Assembly: GCA_949296115.1 (NCBI GenBank)
Contig: CASFNR010000007.1
Coordinates: 1 to 61,859, forward strand
Origin: an uncultured Eubacteriales bacterium
GTDB lineage: Bacteria > Bacillota > Clostridia > Oscillospirales > Oscillospiraceae
Length of the DNA: 61,859 nucleotides
Direction of reading: 5' to 3'
The translations under genes and the position numbers were made by a program. Positions 43,381 to 52,780 of the stretch are shown here, in pieces; the stretch's first letter is position 1; each line of letters begins with the position of its first letter. The notes under the pieces were generated by a model that did not search any database, was not told the DNA's origin, and worked only from the letters and a program-made list of their open reading frames with translations.

Positions 43381-44271
43381 GTGAAGCGAAAACTAGAGAT
43401 TTCCGAAATGATCTTTAAGGTCATCAGCTACACCTGCCTGACGGTATTTGCCCTGTGCTGCCTGTATCCCTTCGTTTACGCCATCTCTGCGGCCATCAGC
43501 GGACAGCATGCGGTGGACTACAGTGAAATCATCCTGTTCCCCAAGGACCTGCAGTTCCAGGCCTTCTCCCAGATGTTCCATGACAACATGTTCTGGAACT
43601 CCTACGCCAACACCCTGTTCCTTACCTTCTACGGCACGGTGTGGTCCCTGCTGGTGGCGATTCTGGGCGCCTACGCCCTGTCCAAGAAGCGGCTGCTGTT
43701 CCGGCGGTTCTTCAACTTCTTCCTGGTGTTCACCATGTGGTTCAGCGCCGGTATTGTGCCCCAGTACCTGAACTACCTGGATACCAAGTCTGTGTTCAAC
43801 GCCATGGGCATCATGGACGACAAGTGGCTGGTGGTTATCGCCATGGGCATGGCTGCCATGAACATCATCCTGCTGCGCAACGCCTTCGAGGGCGTTCCCT
43901 CCGACATCGAGGAAGCGGCGGTGGTGGACGGCGCCACCGAATTCCAGGTGCTTTCCAAGGTCTACATCCCCATGGCCAAATCCACCATCGCCACCGTGGC
44001 CCTGTTCTTCGCCATCTCCCGCTGGAACGGCTACTTCTGGGCACGGCAGATGATTTCCAACTCCAATGAGCATCCCCTGCAGGTGTTCATCCGTCTGAAG
44101 CTGGAGCAGTACACCGACCCGGAGGCCATGGCCGGCTGGAACGAGGTGTATTCCTCCGACTCCGTGATCTATGCCTTGATCGTCTGCTCCATCATTCCCA
44201 TTCTCATCATTTACCCCTTCATCCAGAAGTATTTCGCCAAGGGCGTCAATGTGGGCGGCGTGAAGGAGTAA
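43381..44271 (+). CDS. CUT1-type ABC sugar permease, YtcP/LplC-like
   Basis: The 296-residue permease has six spans; the coupling loop is IEEAAVVDGATEFQVLSK followed by VYIPMAKSTIA. The C-terminal IPILIIYPFIQKYFAKGVNVGGVKE is the typical ending of the LplC/YtcP group. The start is GTG at 43381. Together with the previous gene it should form the heterodimeric channel of a galacturonide importer. Confidence 0.9.
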   Translation: MKRKLEISEMIFKVISYTCLTVFALCCLYPFVYAISAAISGQHAVDYSEIILFPKDLQFQAFSQMFHDNMFWNSYANTLFLTFYGTVWSLLVAILGAYALSKKRLLFRRFFNFFLVFTMWFSAGIVPQYLNYLDTKSVFNAMGIMDDKWLVVIAMGMAAMNIILLRNAFEGVPSDIEEAAVVDGATEFQVLSKVYIPMAKSTIATVALFFAISRWNGYFWARQMISNSNEHPLQVFIRLKLEQYTDPEAMAGWNEVYSSDSVIYALIVCSIIPILIIYPFIQKYFAKGVNVGGVKE

Positions 44272-44335
44272 GAAACCGGTGTGTAATCGCCCCACCGGGC
44301 GGGTTATACAATACTTACTTGAAGAGGAGATTGTT

Positions 44336-46483
44336 ATGAAAAACGTGAAACGACTGCTTTCTCTGTCCGTGGCAATCTGCATGCTGGCCGTGCTGCTGGC
44401 CGGCTGCGGCGGTATGAACGTTCCCACGGAAACCACGGCTGCTGCTGCGCAGACCGGCACCGAGGCCACGGAGGCCGTTGCCGGCGACCTGAGCTTTGCC
44501 CAGGGCACTGTCCTGCGGATGGCCACCGGCTACAACAGCACCAAGACCGGCCTGTTCTTTGATGCGGAGACCGCCGGCAACGGCGTGACCCTGGCCGACG
44601 GCGTGACCTACCAGGCCGGCGACCTGAAGCCCACCTGGGTGGAGGTTCAGAACAAGCTGGGCATGGTATTTGAGGACAAGTACCAGGGCAACAGCGCCAC
44701 CAAGGAATTCGAGTTCTGGAAAGAGCGCCTGAACGAAGTTGACATGGTCAGCGGCACCGCCGTGACCCTGACCGAGTATGGCGAAGCCGGTTCCCTGGTG
44801 AACATCGCCGAGTACCTGGATCTGATGCCCAACTTCAAGGCCTATCTGGAGGCCAACCCCGTTGTCCGGCTGTCCATCACCGGCAACACCTCCACCGGCG
44901 CCATCTACTTCTCCCCCTACTTTGACGGCGTGAACGACATCGAGCGGATGCCTCTGATGCGTGCCGACTGGGTTGTGAAGCTGCTGGACGGCGAAGGCGA
45001 GTTCACCGCCGACAAGTGCGGCAACCTGAGCCCTGCCGCTTATGAACCCTATATGCCCACCTCCGGCAAGGTGGACGTGGACGTGGTCAGCCTGGACGGC
45101 ACCGCCGTTGAGACTGTGACCAAGGACTACGATGCCGCCGGCAACATCGTCGCCACCATGAACGAGGCCCTGGCCGCCGGCACGGTGGACGGCGTTACCG
45201 CTGTCAACATGCTGCGTACCTACATCGACACCGCCTACAACGGCTACTACGGCACCACCCGTTCCAACCTGTTCGTGGGCCAGAACGCTGCCTGGGACGC
45301 TGACGAACTGGTGGCCCTGCTGCGCTGCGTGGTCAGCAATGCCCCCACCCTGAACGGCACCGACAGCATCCAGGGCATCTTCTCCCGTGAGGACAACAAC
45401 AACCAGCGCCGGGTGGATATGTTCCGCTTTGCCGGCACCCTGTTCGGCGTCCGCGGCCTGGAGTCCCGTCAGGATTACCTGTACGTCGGCTCTGACGGCA
45501 AGCTGCATGACGCCCGGATGGAAGAGGACGCCTATGTTGCCATGAAGCGGATGAACGACATGGCCAAGGAAGGCCTGATCTCCAAGTCCTTCATCGATAT
45601 GTCCGAAGAGTCCAGCGCCACCATGCTGGAGAACGACCTGGGCTTCATGAGCTATGACTACAACCAGACCCAGACCGTTTACAATGAGACCAAGCTGCAG
45701 GATGGCGAAAAGTACATGGCTGCCATGGTTCCCGTGGCCCGCTGGTACGACGGCACCGATGAGAACGGCGTCTACATGCGCTTCACCGAGTCCTGGCGTT
45801 CCGTTAAGGTGGATGGCTGGGCCATCTCCGCTGCCGGTGTGGCCGGCAACCAGGACAAGCTGAATGCCTGCCTGGCTCTGATTGATTTCGCTTACTCCGA
45901 CGAAGGCATGATCCTCATGTCCTACGGCCCCGATGCCTTCATCAAGGAAGGCGAGACCTTCAACTTCAACGGCGAAGAGATGCCGGTGATCGCGGACGCC
46001 ACCTACGAAGAACTGTGGGAGAAGGCTTCCGGCAACTACACCAACTACGCCCGTTACTACCTGGGCTCCACCCTGTCCTTCGTGAAGAACCAGGCATTTG
46101 AGTACCAGTGCACCCACGAAGTCGGCCGTGAAGGCGCCGGCTACATTTCCAACGCCATCGCCCTGGGCACCATCAAGCATCCCGAGCTGGCCATCACCGA
46201 GAACCCCTGGTACACCATCGTTCCCACTGTGCTGCCCAACACCACGGTTGAGAACGACATGATCAACAGCTACACGGATCTGCAGACCAAGTTCGGCGAC
46301 GCCAAGGGTGAGAGCAGCGCCTTCGTGAACATCATCACTTCCGGCTTTGCCGAGCAGGGCCTGGGCTCTCCCGAAGAGGCTGCCGCTACCGTGGCCAACA
46401 CCTACGGCTGCACCCAGTACCTGGCTCTGAGACAGCAGGCTTACGACCGTCTGCTGACCTACTACGAGACGCTGGTGGGCTAA
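44336..46483 (+). CDS. Large extracellular solute-binding lipoprotein (oligogalacturonide candidate)
   Basis: The 715-residue lipoprotein has a signal peptide with lipobox LLAGC (C24) and a Thr/Ala linker. It is longer than common family 1 binding proteins (~430) and the LplA/YtcQ group (~500-560), which fits a ligand larger than a disaccharide. It follows its permeases and precedes two hairpins and the small membrane proteins. Ligand inference (pectin-derived oligomers) comes from the locus. ATG 44336 is preceded by GAGGAG. Confidence 0.88.
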   Translation: MKNVKRLLSLSVAICMLAVLLAGCGGMNVPTETTAAAAQTGTEATEAVAGDLSFAQGTVLRMATGYNSTKTGLFFDAETAGNGVTLADGVTYQAGDLKPTWVEVQNKLGMVFEDKYQGNSATKEFEFWKERLNEVDMVSGTAVTLTEYGEAGSLVNIAEYLDLMPNFKAYLEANPVVRLSITGNTSTGAIYFSPYFDGVNDIERMPLMRADWVVKLLDGEGEFTADKCGNLSPAAYEPYMPTSGKVDVDVVSLDGTAVETVTKDYDAAGNIVATMNEALAAGTVDGVTAVNMLRTYIDTAYNGYYGTTRSNLFVGQNAAWDADELVALLRCVVSNAPTLNGTDSIQGIFSREDNNNQRRVDMFRFAGTLFGVRGLESRQDYLYVGSDGKLHDARMEEDAYVAMKRMNDMAKEGLISKSFIDMSEESSATMLENDLGFMSYDYNQTQTVYNETKLQDGEKYMAAMVPVARWYDGTDENGVYMRFTESWRSVKVDGWAISAAGVAGNQDKLNACLALIDFAYSDEGMILMSYGPDAFIKEGETFNFNGEEMPVIADATYEELWEKASGNYTNYARYYLGSTLSFVKNQAFEYQCTHEVGREGAGYISNAIALGTIKHPELAITENPWYTIVPTVLPNTTVENDMINSYTDLQTKFGDAKGESSAFVNIITSGFAEQGLGSPEEAAATVANTYGCTQYLALRQQAYDRLLTYYETLVG

Positions 46484-46512
46484 TCCTGCTGTGCGCTCTG
46501 CTACCTCTTGAC

Positions 46513-46593
46513 GGCTGCCCCTGGGGGCAGCGCCCAGGAAACCGTTTCCAAAAAAGTTGATTCCGTCCTCTGCCGGGGGAAACCCCGGCAGAG
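46513..46593 (+). promoter_or_regulatory. Two strong intercistronic hairpins after the binding-protein gene
   Basis: GCTGCCCC/GGGGCAGC (46513-46530) and an 11-bp stem CTCTGCCGGGG/CCCCGGCAGAG (46568-46593). They probably protect the binding-protein message or reduce expression of the downstream membrane and ATPase genes. Confidence 0.55.
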
Positions 46594-46617
46594 ACAAGGA
46601 TCAACGGGGAGGTCATT

Positions 46618-47211
46618 ATGTATAAAAAACAGTTGCGTTTCCAGAAATTTGTCTGTCTGTTCTGCATCATCGCAGCCGGTATCTCCTTTGTCTACGCCCT
46701 GGGAATCATCACGGATATTTACGACAGCCTGTATCCAACCATGATGAACCCCAATGATCCCACTGAGACCATGGTTCCCGGCTCCATCATTTACTACGAC
46801 ATGCAGAACTTCAATAAGCTCTATGTCAATGCCAGCATCGGCCTGATTCTGCTGGGCTGCCTGCTGTTCCTGACCAACACCAACAGCCGCAGAAAGTATT
46901 ACATCGGTAATTACGTCGCCACCGCCCTGTATGCGCTGGCAAGCCTGGCGCTGGTGGTGTGGTCCCATGTACAGATTTCCGCATTCAAGGTGCAGTACCT
47001 GACCACGGTGGATTTTGAAGCGCTTCAGTCCTTCTCCCAGATGTGGAATACCACCTACACCACCTCCACCTTCTGGCTGGATGTGCATTATGTTGTGGCA
47101 GTGATTTCCGTGCTGGCGGTGGCGGCGCTGGTGGTAAACTGCGTGTGGAAGATTCAGCTGATGCGAGGAGAGAATGAACTCCTTGCCGCCCGGAAGGAGG
47201 CAGTGGGATGA
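46618..47211 (+). CDS. Four-span membrane protein A of the importer locus (unknown)
   Basis: The 197-residue protein has four predicted spans (about 10-30, 68-86, 95-117 and 152-178) and an extracellular loop with the motif YPTMMNPNDPTETMVPGS between spans 1 and 2. I recognise no family. The last span region (LDVHYVVAVISVLAVAALV) resembles that of membrane protein C (LSVHMVLVIISAALVALLP), suggesting that the two are related. It overlaps the next gene by four bases. GGGAGG lies upstream. Confidence 0.65.
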   Translation: MYKKQLRFQKFVCLFCIIAAGISFVYALGIITDIYDSLYPTMMNPNDPTETMVPGSIIYYDMQNFNKLYVNASIGLILLGCLLFLTNTNSRRKYYIGNYVATALYALASLALVVWSHVQISAFKVQYLTTVDFEALQSFSQMWNTTYTTSTFWLDVHYVVAVISVLAVAALVVNCVWKIQLMRGENELLAARKEAVG

Positions 47212-47699
47212 ACCAGGAGGAACTGAGAATCAAGCGTGACCGGATGCGCTACACCAAGGACAAGTTCTCTGCGAATCTGACCCTGGTGGCCATCTTGTTT
47301 GACGCACTGTATTTCGTGAATATCTACCAGTCTGATGTGGGCACCTACTACTACAACTGGGTCATCGGCGTGTCGGTTGTATACAACCTGCTGTTCATGC
47401 TCATGGCGTTCCTTGCGTCGGAGGGCGTGAAGAACCGGGTCGGCGGCTATACCCCCCTGCTGATTTTCATTGGCCTGGTGCAGTTTGCCCGGATTTTTTA
47501 CCTGCCCACCAAGGCCCATGCCGCTTCTCTGGACGTTCAGGGCGTCTCTGTGCAGGTGATGAGCAACTCCCAGTACGGGTATCTGATCGTGTGCCTGGTG
47601 CTTTCCGGCGTGTGCTGCCTGATTGCGGCGGTCACCAGCTATATCAACAATAAGAACCTGGCGGAATATATGCGTTCCATCGAAAATCAAGCCGCATGA
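47208..47699 (+). CDS. Four-span membrane protein B of the importer locus (unknown)
   Basis: The 163-residue protein has a charged N-terminus (MNQEELRIKRDRMRYTKDKF) and four spans (about 24-44, 48-70, 82-102 and 126-148). The overlap with membrane protein A (ATGA) and the 13-base gap to the ATPase gene show it belongs to the same transcription unit. No known motif was recognised. Confidence 0.65.
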   Translation: MNQEELRIKRDRMRYTKDKFSANLTLVAILFDALYFVNIYQSDVGTYYYNWVIGVSVVYNLLFMLMAFLASEGVKNRVGGYTPLLIFIGLVQFARIFYLPTKAHAASLDVQGVSVQVMSNSQYGYLIVCLVLSGVCCLIAAVTSYINNKNLAEYMRSIENQAA

Positions 47700-47712
47700 G
47701 AGGAAGAGAGCT

Positions 47713-48798
47713 ATGGCAGAACTGCGTTTAGAGCATTTGGAGAAGATCTACGACAACAAGGTTCAGGCCGTTTTCGACTTCAATCTCGATGTAAAAGACG
47801 GTGAGCTCATCGTCCTGGTTGGCCCGTCCGGATGCGGGAAGTCCACCACGTTGAGAATGGTCGCAGGCCTGGAGGATATCACCCACGGAAAGATGCTGCT
47901 CAACGGCAAGGATGTGACGGACACCCCCGCAAAGGACCGTGACATCGCAATGGTGTTCCAGAGCTATGCGCTCTACGGACACATGACAGTGTATGAAAAT
48001 ATGGCCTTTTCCCTGACGCTGCGGAAAGAGGACCCCAATGTGATTCACAAGAAGGTTCTGGCGGCGGCGGATGTACTGGGCCTGACGGAGCAGCTGAACA
48101 AGAAGCCGGCCCAGCTGTCCGGCGGCCAGCGGCAGCGGGTGGCCATGGGCCGCTCCATCGTCCGCAATCCCCAGCTGTTCCTGTTTGACGAACCCCTGTC
48201 CAACCTGGACGCCAAACTCAGAAGCGCCACCCGGCGCGAAATCCTGCTGCTGCACAAGCGGCTCAACGCCACCATGCTCTACGTTACCCATGACCAGACC
48301 GAAGCGCTGACTCTGGCGGATCGGATTGTGTGTATGTCCATGGGCCACGTCCAGCAGATCGGCACCCCCCTGGAGCTGTACGACGCTCCTGCGAACCTGT
48401 TTGTTGCAAGCTTTATCGGCCTGCCGCCCATGAACTTCGTGGACGCCAAGGTAGAGCAGAACCGGCTTGTGGCGAAGCATTTCGCTCTGCCTTTGACGGA
48501 TGCGGAGCAGAAAACCCTGCGGCCCTACCTGGGCAAGGAAATTGTCCTGGGCTTCCGCCCGGAGAATACCAGCGTAGGCAATCACTTTGAAATGAAGGTG
48601 CTCTCCAACGAGAACCTGGGTATGAACACCCTGGTCCATGGCCACATCGGCCGGGACGGCTCCGGCGAGAGAATTACCTGTAAACTGAATGGCTGGTGCC
48701 AGTACAAAGCCGGCGACGTGGTTTCCATTTCCATCACCAAGAAGCATTTCTTCGACAAGGAAACCACCCAGGCGATTCGAATGGAGGAGGAAGCATGA
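47713..48798 (+). CDS. CUT1-type ABC ATPase 1 (UgpC/MsmK-like)
   Basis: The 361-residue ATPase has Walker A GPSGCGKST, signature LSGGQRQRVAMGR, Walker B LFLFDEPLSNLDAK and the switch VTHDQTEA. A C-terminal TOBE/MalK-type regulatory domain follows (from about 240, FRPENTS). It is very similar in size and layout to ATPase 2 at 50091. Dedicated ATPases are uncommon in Firmicutes CUT1 loci, which usually share MsmK. Start ATG 47713 follows GGAAGAGAG. It overlaps membrane protein C by four bases. Confidence 0.92.
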   Translation: MAELRLEHLEKIYDNKVQAVFDFNLDVKDGELIVLVGPSGCGKSTTLRMVAGLEDITHGKMLLNGKDVTDTPAKDRDIAMVFQSYALYGHMTVYENMAFSLTLRKEDPNVIHKKVLAAADVLGLTEQLNKKPAQLSGGQRQRVAMGRSIVRNPQLFLFDEPLSNLDAKLRSATRREILLLHKRLNATMLYVTHDQTEALTLADRIVCMSMGHVQQIGTPLELYDAPANLFVASFIGLPPMNFVDAKVEQNRLVAKHFALPLTDAEQKTLRPYLGKEIVLGFRPENTSVGNHFEMKVLSNENLGMNTLVHGHIGRDGSGERITCKLNGWCQYKAGDVVSISITKKHFFDKETTQAIRMEEEA

Positions 48799-49337
48799 GC
48801 GGTATTCGGGAGTTTTTTCGGAAGAAAGTGGTAAGCCTGAAGCGCAATCCTCAGATCATTCCTCTTCTGATGGCGCTGGTTGCCTTTCTGGTATATTCAT
48901 TTAATCTGACGTTAATGTCCAACACCACCGCCAAGATTCAGGGCACTGGAATGGGCCTGGCCCAGTTCGGGATCATGCTGCTGTCCCTGCTGTCTATGGT
49001 TTGCCTGCTCAACGCCTTCCCCCGGCGCAAGAAGGCCAATATCCCCATGGTGGTGCTGCTGTTTATCATGTTTGCCATCATCATTTACTGCGACATTCAC
49101 TATAACAACGCCATCACCGCGGCTCTGACCCGGGCGTCCAGCCCCATCAAGCTGGATGCCTCGACGGCGTACATCGCCCAGGCCTACAATATGCTGTCGG
49201 TGCACATGGTGCTGGTTATCATTTCCGCAGCTCTGGTAGCGCTGCTGCCGGTGTACAGCAAGCTGCTGAAGAAGATCAACGTCTCCGTTGAGGTGGAGGA
49301 CAACGGCTCCATGGCCGAGATCGAACTCAACGATTGA
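48795..49337 (+). CDS. Four-span membrane protein C of the importer locus (unknown)
   Basis: The 180-residue protein has four spans (about 22-42, 56-76, 84-104 and 131-153) and a short charged tail (KKINVSVEVEDNGSMAEIELND). Its start overlaps the ATPase 1 stop (ATGA) behind GGAGGAGG, indicating tight translational coupling to the ATPase. Span 4 resembles that of protein A. No family was recognised. Confidence 0.65.
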   Translation: MSGIREFFRKKVVSLKRNPQIIPLLMALVAFLVYSFNLTLMSNTTAKIQGTGMGLAQFGIMLLSLLSMVCLLNAFPRRKKANIPMVVLLFIMFAIIIYCDIHYNNAITAALTRASSPIKLDASTAYIAQAYNMLSVHMVLVIISAALVALLPVYSKLLKKINVSVEVEDNGSMAEIELND

Positions 49338-49386
49338 GTGCGTCGATTCCCGCTACCCAATTTTCCCGTAAGGACAGGCACAAAGC

Positions 49387-50010
49387 ATGGATAACGAAAA
49401 CAAAGAAAAGATTGCTCGGCGGCAGAAGAATTACTCGCTGAAGAAGGAAGCCATTGAGACCCTGGCCGGGGCAGATTCCCAGGAGCCGGAACAGTTTTCC
49501 CAGGAGGAGCTGGACCGGTACCGGTCAAAGAAAGGACTTCCCATTCCCGATGACATCAAGATCCTGCTGATCAAGGTATGGTTCCCCGGGGCGGTATGCT
49601 TTTTCATCCTGTGGGGACTGGGCCTGTATATCGGCAGCATGCTGGACATGCTGTTTGTACTGGGCGTGGTGCTGGGGATGGTAACGGATCTGCTGACCAA
49701 CAATGTCCTGCGCTTTATTGAAAAGCAGGCGGGAGACAACCGAAGATGGATCATGGTCAACGTCAAGGGCGTGCTGGGTTCAATCCTCAACGTGCTCTAT
49801 GCCATGGTCATCGTGGTGTGCGTCTATCTTCTTTATAACCTGATCAATTACGGGATTTCTCTGGTGACGGGGACGGTAGATGTGGTTGCCCTGGGAGTGG
49901 AACCCATATTGTTCGGAGTGTTCTGCACGGTGTTCGACCTGCTGTTTCTGTATATCAAGAGCCTGCTGATGCGGCTGAGACCCAGCCGGAGCAAAGGCGG
50001 GAAGAAGTGA
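49387..50010 (+). CDS. Membrane protein D of the importer locus (unknown)
   Basis: The 207-residue protein has a charged N-terminal ~55 residues (ENKEKIARRQKNYSLKKEAIETLAG..., likely helical and cytoplasmic) followed by about four spans (60-80, 84-105, 128-150 and 165-190) and a basic tail (RLRPSRSKGGKK). It lies 49 bases after protein C and 80 bases before ATPase 2. No family was recognised; a soluble N-terminus near the ATPases could be a contact surface (inference). Confidence 0.62.
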   Translation: MDNENKEKIARRQKNYSLKKEAIETLAGADSQEPEQFSQEELDRYRSKKGLPIPDDIKILLIKVWFPGAVCFFILWGLGLYIGSMLDMLFVLGVVLGMVTDLLTNNVLRFIEKQAGDNRRWIMVNVKGVLGSILNVLYAMVIVVCVYLLYNLINYGISLVTGTVDVVALGVEPILFGVFCTVFDLLFLYIKSLLMRLRPSRSKGGKK

Positions 50011-50090
50011 GCGGGGCGTCATTCGCCCCGGCTGCGGAGAATCAGAACCCCGGACAGAGAGAATCTACTTGAGTGAAAGGAGTGTCGGAA

Positions 50091-51176
50091 ATGGCTTACC
50101 TGACTTTGAAAGGAATCAATAAAATTTATCCCAACGGGTTTCATGCGGTTCACGACTTTAACCTGGAGATTGAAAAGGGAGAATTTATCGTATTTGTAGG
50201 ATCTTCCGGCTGCGGCAAATCCACCACCCTGCGGATGATCGCAGGCCTGGAGGACATCAGCAGCGGCGAGTTCCTGATTAACGGCGAGTACGCCAATGAC
50301 AAGGGCCCCCGGGAGCGGCAGGTGGCGATGGTGTTCCAGAGCTACGCCCTGTACCCCCAGATGTCCGTTTATGACAACCTGGCCTTCGGCCTGACCCTGC
50401 AGGGCGTGGACGAGGATGTCATTGACCAGAAGGTGCAGAAGGTTGCCAAAATTCTGGGCCTGACAGAGTACCTGGACCGGATGCCCCGGGCGCTGTCCGG
50501 CGGCCAGCGCCAGCGTGTGGCGGTGGGCCGGGCCATCATCCGCAAGGTGGGCATCTTCCTGATGGACGAGCCCCTGTCCAACCTGGACGCCAAGCAGCGG
50601 GTGACCATGCGGGCGGAGATTGCCCAGATTCACCGGGAAACCGGCGCTACCACCATCTATGTTACCCACGATCAGGTGGAGGCCATGACCCTGGCCGACC
50701 GGATTGTCATCATGAAGCAGGGCTACATTCAGCAGGTGGGCACCCCCTATGAGCTGTACTTCCGTCCGTCCAACCTGTTTGTGGCGGGCTTCATCGGCGA
50801 GCCGCCCATGAACTTTGTCCGGGGCACGGTGAAAAACGGCTGCCTGACCATCGGCGGACGGGATTTCGACGTCCGGCAGAAGCTGGGCGCCCGGGCGGCG
50901 GACTATGAGGGGAAGGACCTGTACTTCGGATTCCGCCCCGAGGCCATTGTGCTGGGCACCCGGGAGAACGCCCTGCCGGTGGATGTCACCGTGGAGCTGA
51001 CGGAAATGCTGGGTGACAACACCAACCTGTATGTCAACATCGGGGAAACCAACGCCATCCTGAAGGTCAGCCCCTATGATGCCCCTCAGATGGACGAGGA
51101 CATTACCTTCTCCATTCCCTATGAGAATATCTATCTGTTTGACGCAGAAACCGAAGAAGCCATTTATGTGGATTGA
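50091..51176 (+). CDS. CUT1-type ABC ATPase 2 (UgpC/MsmK-like)
   Basis: The 361-residue ATPase has Walker A GSSGCGKST, signature LSGGQRQRVAVGR, Walker B IFLMDEPLSNLDAK, switch VTHDQVEA and a C-terminal TOBE/MalK domain (FRPEAIVLG). It is the same length as ATPase 1 and clearly homologous but diverged, so the two could pair as a heterodimer or serve different permeases. Start ATG 50091 follows AAAGGAGTG. The GH28 gene starts 62 bases later. Confidence 0.93.
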   Translation: MAYLTLKGINKIYPNGFHAVHDFNLEIEKGEFIVFVGSSGCGKSTTLRMIAGLEDISSGEFLINGEYANDKGPRERQVAMVFQSYALYPQMSVYDNLAFGLTLQGVDEDVIDQKVQKVAKILGLTEYLDRMPRALSGGQRQRVAVGRAIIRKVGIFLMDEPLSNLDAKQRVTMRAEIAQIHRETGATTIYVTHDQVEAMTLADRIVIMKQGYIQQVGTPYELYFRPSNLFVAGFIGEPPMNFVRGTVKNGCLTIGGRDFDVRQKLGARAADYEGKDLYFGFRPEAIVLGTRENALPVDVTVELTEMLGDNTNLYVNIGETNAILKVSPYDAPQMDEDITFSIPYENIYLFDAETEEAIYVD

Positions 51177-51238
51177 GAAGTTGGCCGGGGGCCGTCCCCC
51201 GGCCGGTTTCGGATATCTTGCCTGGAGAGAAAAAGGTT

Positions 51239-52780
51239 ATGAAATTTCAAATTCTCTATGTTTCCTCCGTTTCCGCCTGCTTTGAGCTGGAAAACGACAG
51301 CCCCTACTATGCCCCCCAGTCCTTTGACGTGACCCTCAACGGCCAGACTGTCCTGGAGGGGGTGCAGACCAATGTGTTTTCCCTGTTCGACCTGACGCCG
51401 TCCACGGCCTATACTGTGGCGGTGGGGCAGGACAGCCTGTGCTTCTCCACCCGGGAAGAGTCCGGCTGCCTGAGCGTAAGCAGTTTCGGCGCCCGGGGAG
51501 ACGGCGTCTGTGACGACACCGCCCCCATTCAGTGCGCCATTGATGCCTGCCCCGCCGGGGGCAGAGTCACCGTGCCTGCGGGCACCTATTTTGTCCGGCC
51601 CCTGGTGCTCAAGTCCCACATCACACTGGAACTGAAGGCCGGGGCCGTCTTGCTGGCAGACCCCTGTGAGGAGCACTATCCCATTCTCCCCGGCGAGGCG
51701 GAGGACGCCTGCACCGGTGAGAAGATTCAGATCAGCTCCTGGGAAGGCGCCCCCTTCCCATGCCGGCAGAGTTTCCTCAGCGCCCACCATGCCCGGGACA
51801 TCCGGATTGTGGGCCGGGGCGTGATCGACGGCAATGCCCTGCAGGGCACCTGGTGGGTGGATGTGAAGAAGCGGAAAATCGGCCGCCCCAAGCTGGTGTT
51901 CCTGAACCACTGCGAGGACGTCCAGTTCCATGGCATTCTGGGCCGGAATTCCGCCTGCTGGAACTTCCATCCCTTCTTCAGCCGGAACATCGGCTTCTAT
52001 GACACCGCCGTGGAGGCGCCCAAGGACAGCCCCAACACCGACGGCACCGACCCGGAGTCCTGCGACGATGTGCGCTACATCGGCATGCGCTTCAGCGTGG
52101 GTGACGACGCCATCGCCATCAAGTCCGGCAAGATGTACATGGGAATGAAGTACCAGACTCCCGCCAGCAACCATCTGGTGCGCAACTGCCTGATGGAGTA
52201 TGCCCATGGGGCCATGGTGCTGGGCAGCGAAATGTCCGGCGGCATCCGGGAGCTGACGGTGTCCCAGTGCTATTTCCGGCACACGGACCGGGGGCTGCGG
52301 ATCAAGACCCGCCGGGGTCGGGGCAAGTACGCCGTCATCGACGGGGTAGAGTTCTCCAATATCCGCATGGACAACGTCATGGCGCCCCTGGTAATGAATA
52401 TGTACTATTTCTGCGACCCGGACGGCCATGAGGAGATTGTCTGGAGCAAGGAGCCCCATCCGGTGGACGACACCACCCCCTACCTGGGGTCCTTCCACTT
52501 CCGGGATATGGACTGCACCGACTGCGAATGGGCGGCGGGCTACTTCTACGGCCTGACGGAGCAGCCCATCGGCAGCATTACCATTGAGAACGTGAATTTT
52601 ACCTTCAAACCGGACGCCAGTTCCGGCCATCCGGCCATGATGGACTTTATTGACAAGGAGTGCAAGCGGGGCCTGTACTTCAACCGGGTCCGGAAGGTGA
52701 CGCTGAAGAATGTCACCCTTACCGGCCAGGAAGGGGACCGGCTGATTACCGAGCATGTGGACGAGGTGGTGGAGCTTTGA
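51239..52780 (+). CDS. GH28 polygalacturonase, cytoplasmic
   Basis: The 513-residue enzyme has an N-terminal fibronectin-like beta domain (1-75) and a GH28 right-handed beta-helix. Signature residues: N266-T-D-G, D289/D290 in VGDDAIAIKSG, HGAMVLGSEMSGG in place of the usual GHG block, and RIKTRRGRG (the RIK motif). No signal peptide is visible. GH28 members of this form (exo-poly-alpha-galacturonosidase, PehX-like) release mono- or digalacturonate from oligomer ends. Start ATG 51239 follows GAGAGAAAAAGG. Its stop overlaps the GH105 start. Confidence 0.92.
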   Translation: MKFQILYVSSVSACFELENDSPYYAPQSFDVTLNGQTVLEGVQTNVFSLFDLTPSTAYTVAVGQDSLCFSTREESGCLSVSSFGARGDGVCDDTAPIQCAIDACPAGGRVTVPAGTYFVRPLVLKSHITLELKAGAVLLADPCEEHYPILPGEAEDACTGEKIQISSWEGAPFPCRQSFLSAHHARDIRIVGRGVIDGNALQGTWWVDVKKRKIGRPKLVFLNHCEDVQFHGILGRNSACWNFHPFFSRNIGFYDTAVEAPKDSPNTDGTDPESCDDVRYIGMRFSVGDDAIAIKSGKMYMGMKYQTPASNHLVRNCLMEYAHGAMVLGSEMSGGIRELTVSQCYFRHTDRGLRIKTRRGRGKYAVIDGVEFSNIRMDNVMAPLVMNMYYFCDPDGHEEIVWSKEPHPVDDTTPYLGSFHFRDMDCTDCEWAAGYFYGLTEQPIGSITIENVNFTFKPDASSGHPAMMDFIDKECKRGLYFNRVRKVTLKNVTLTGQEGDRLITEHVDEVVEL

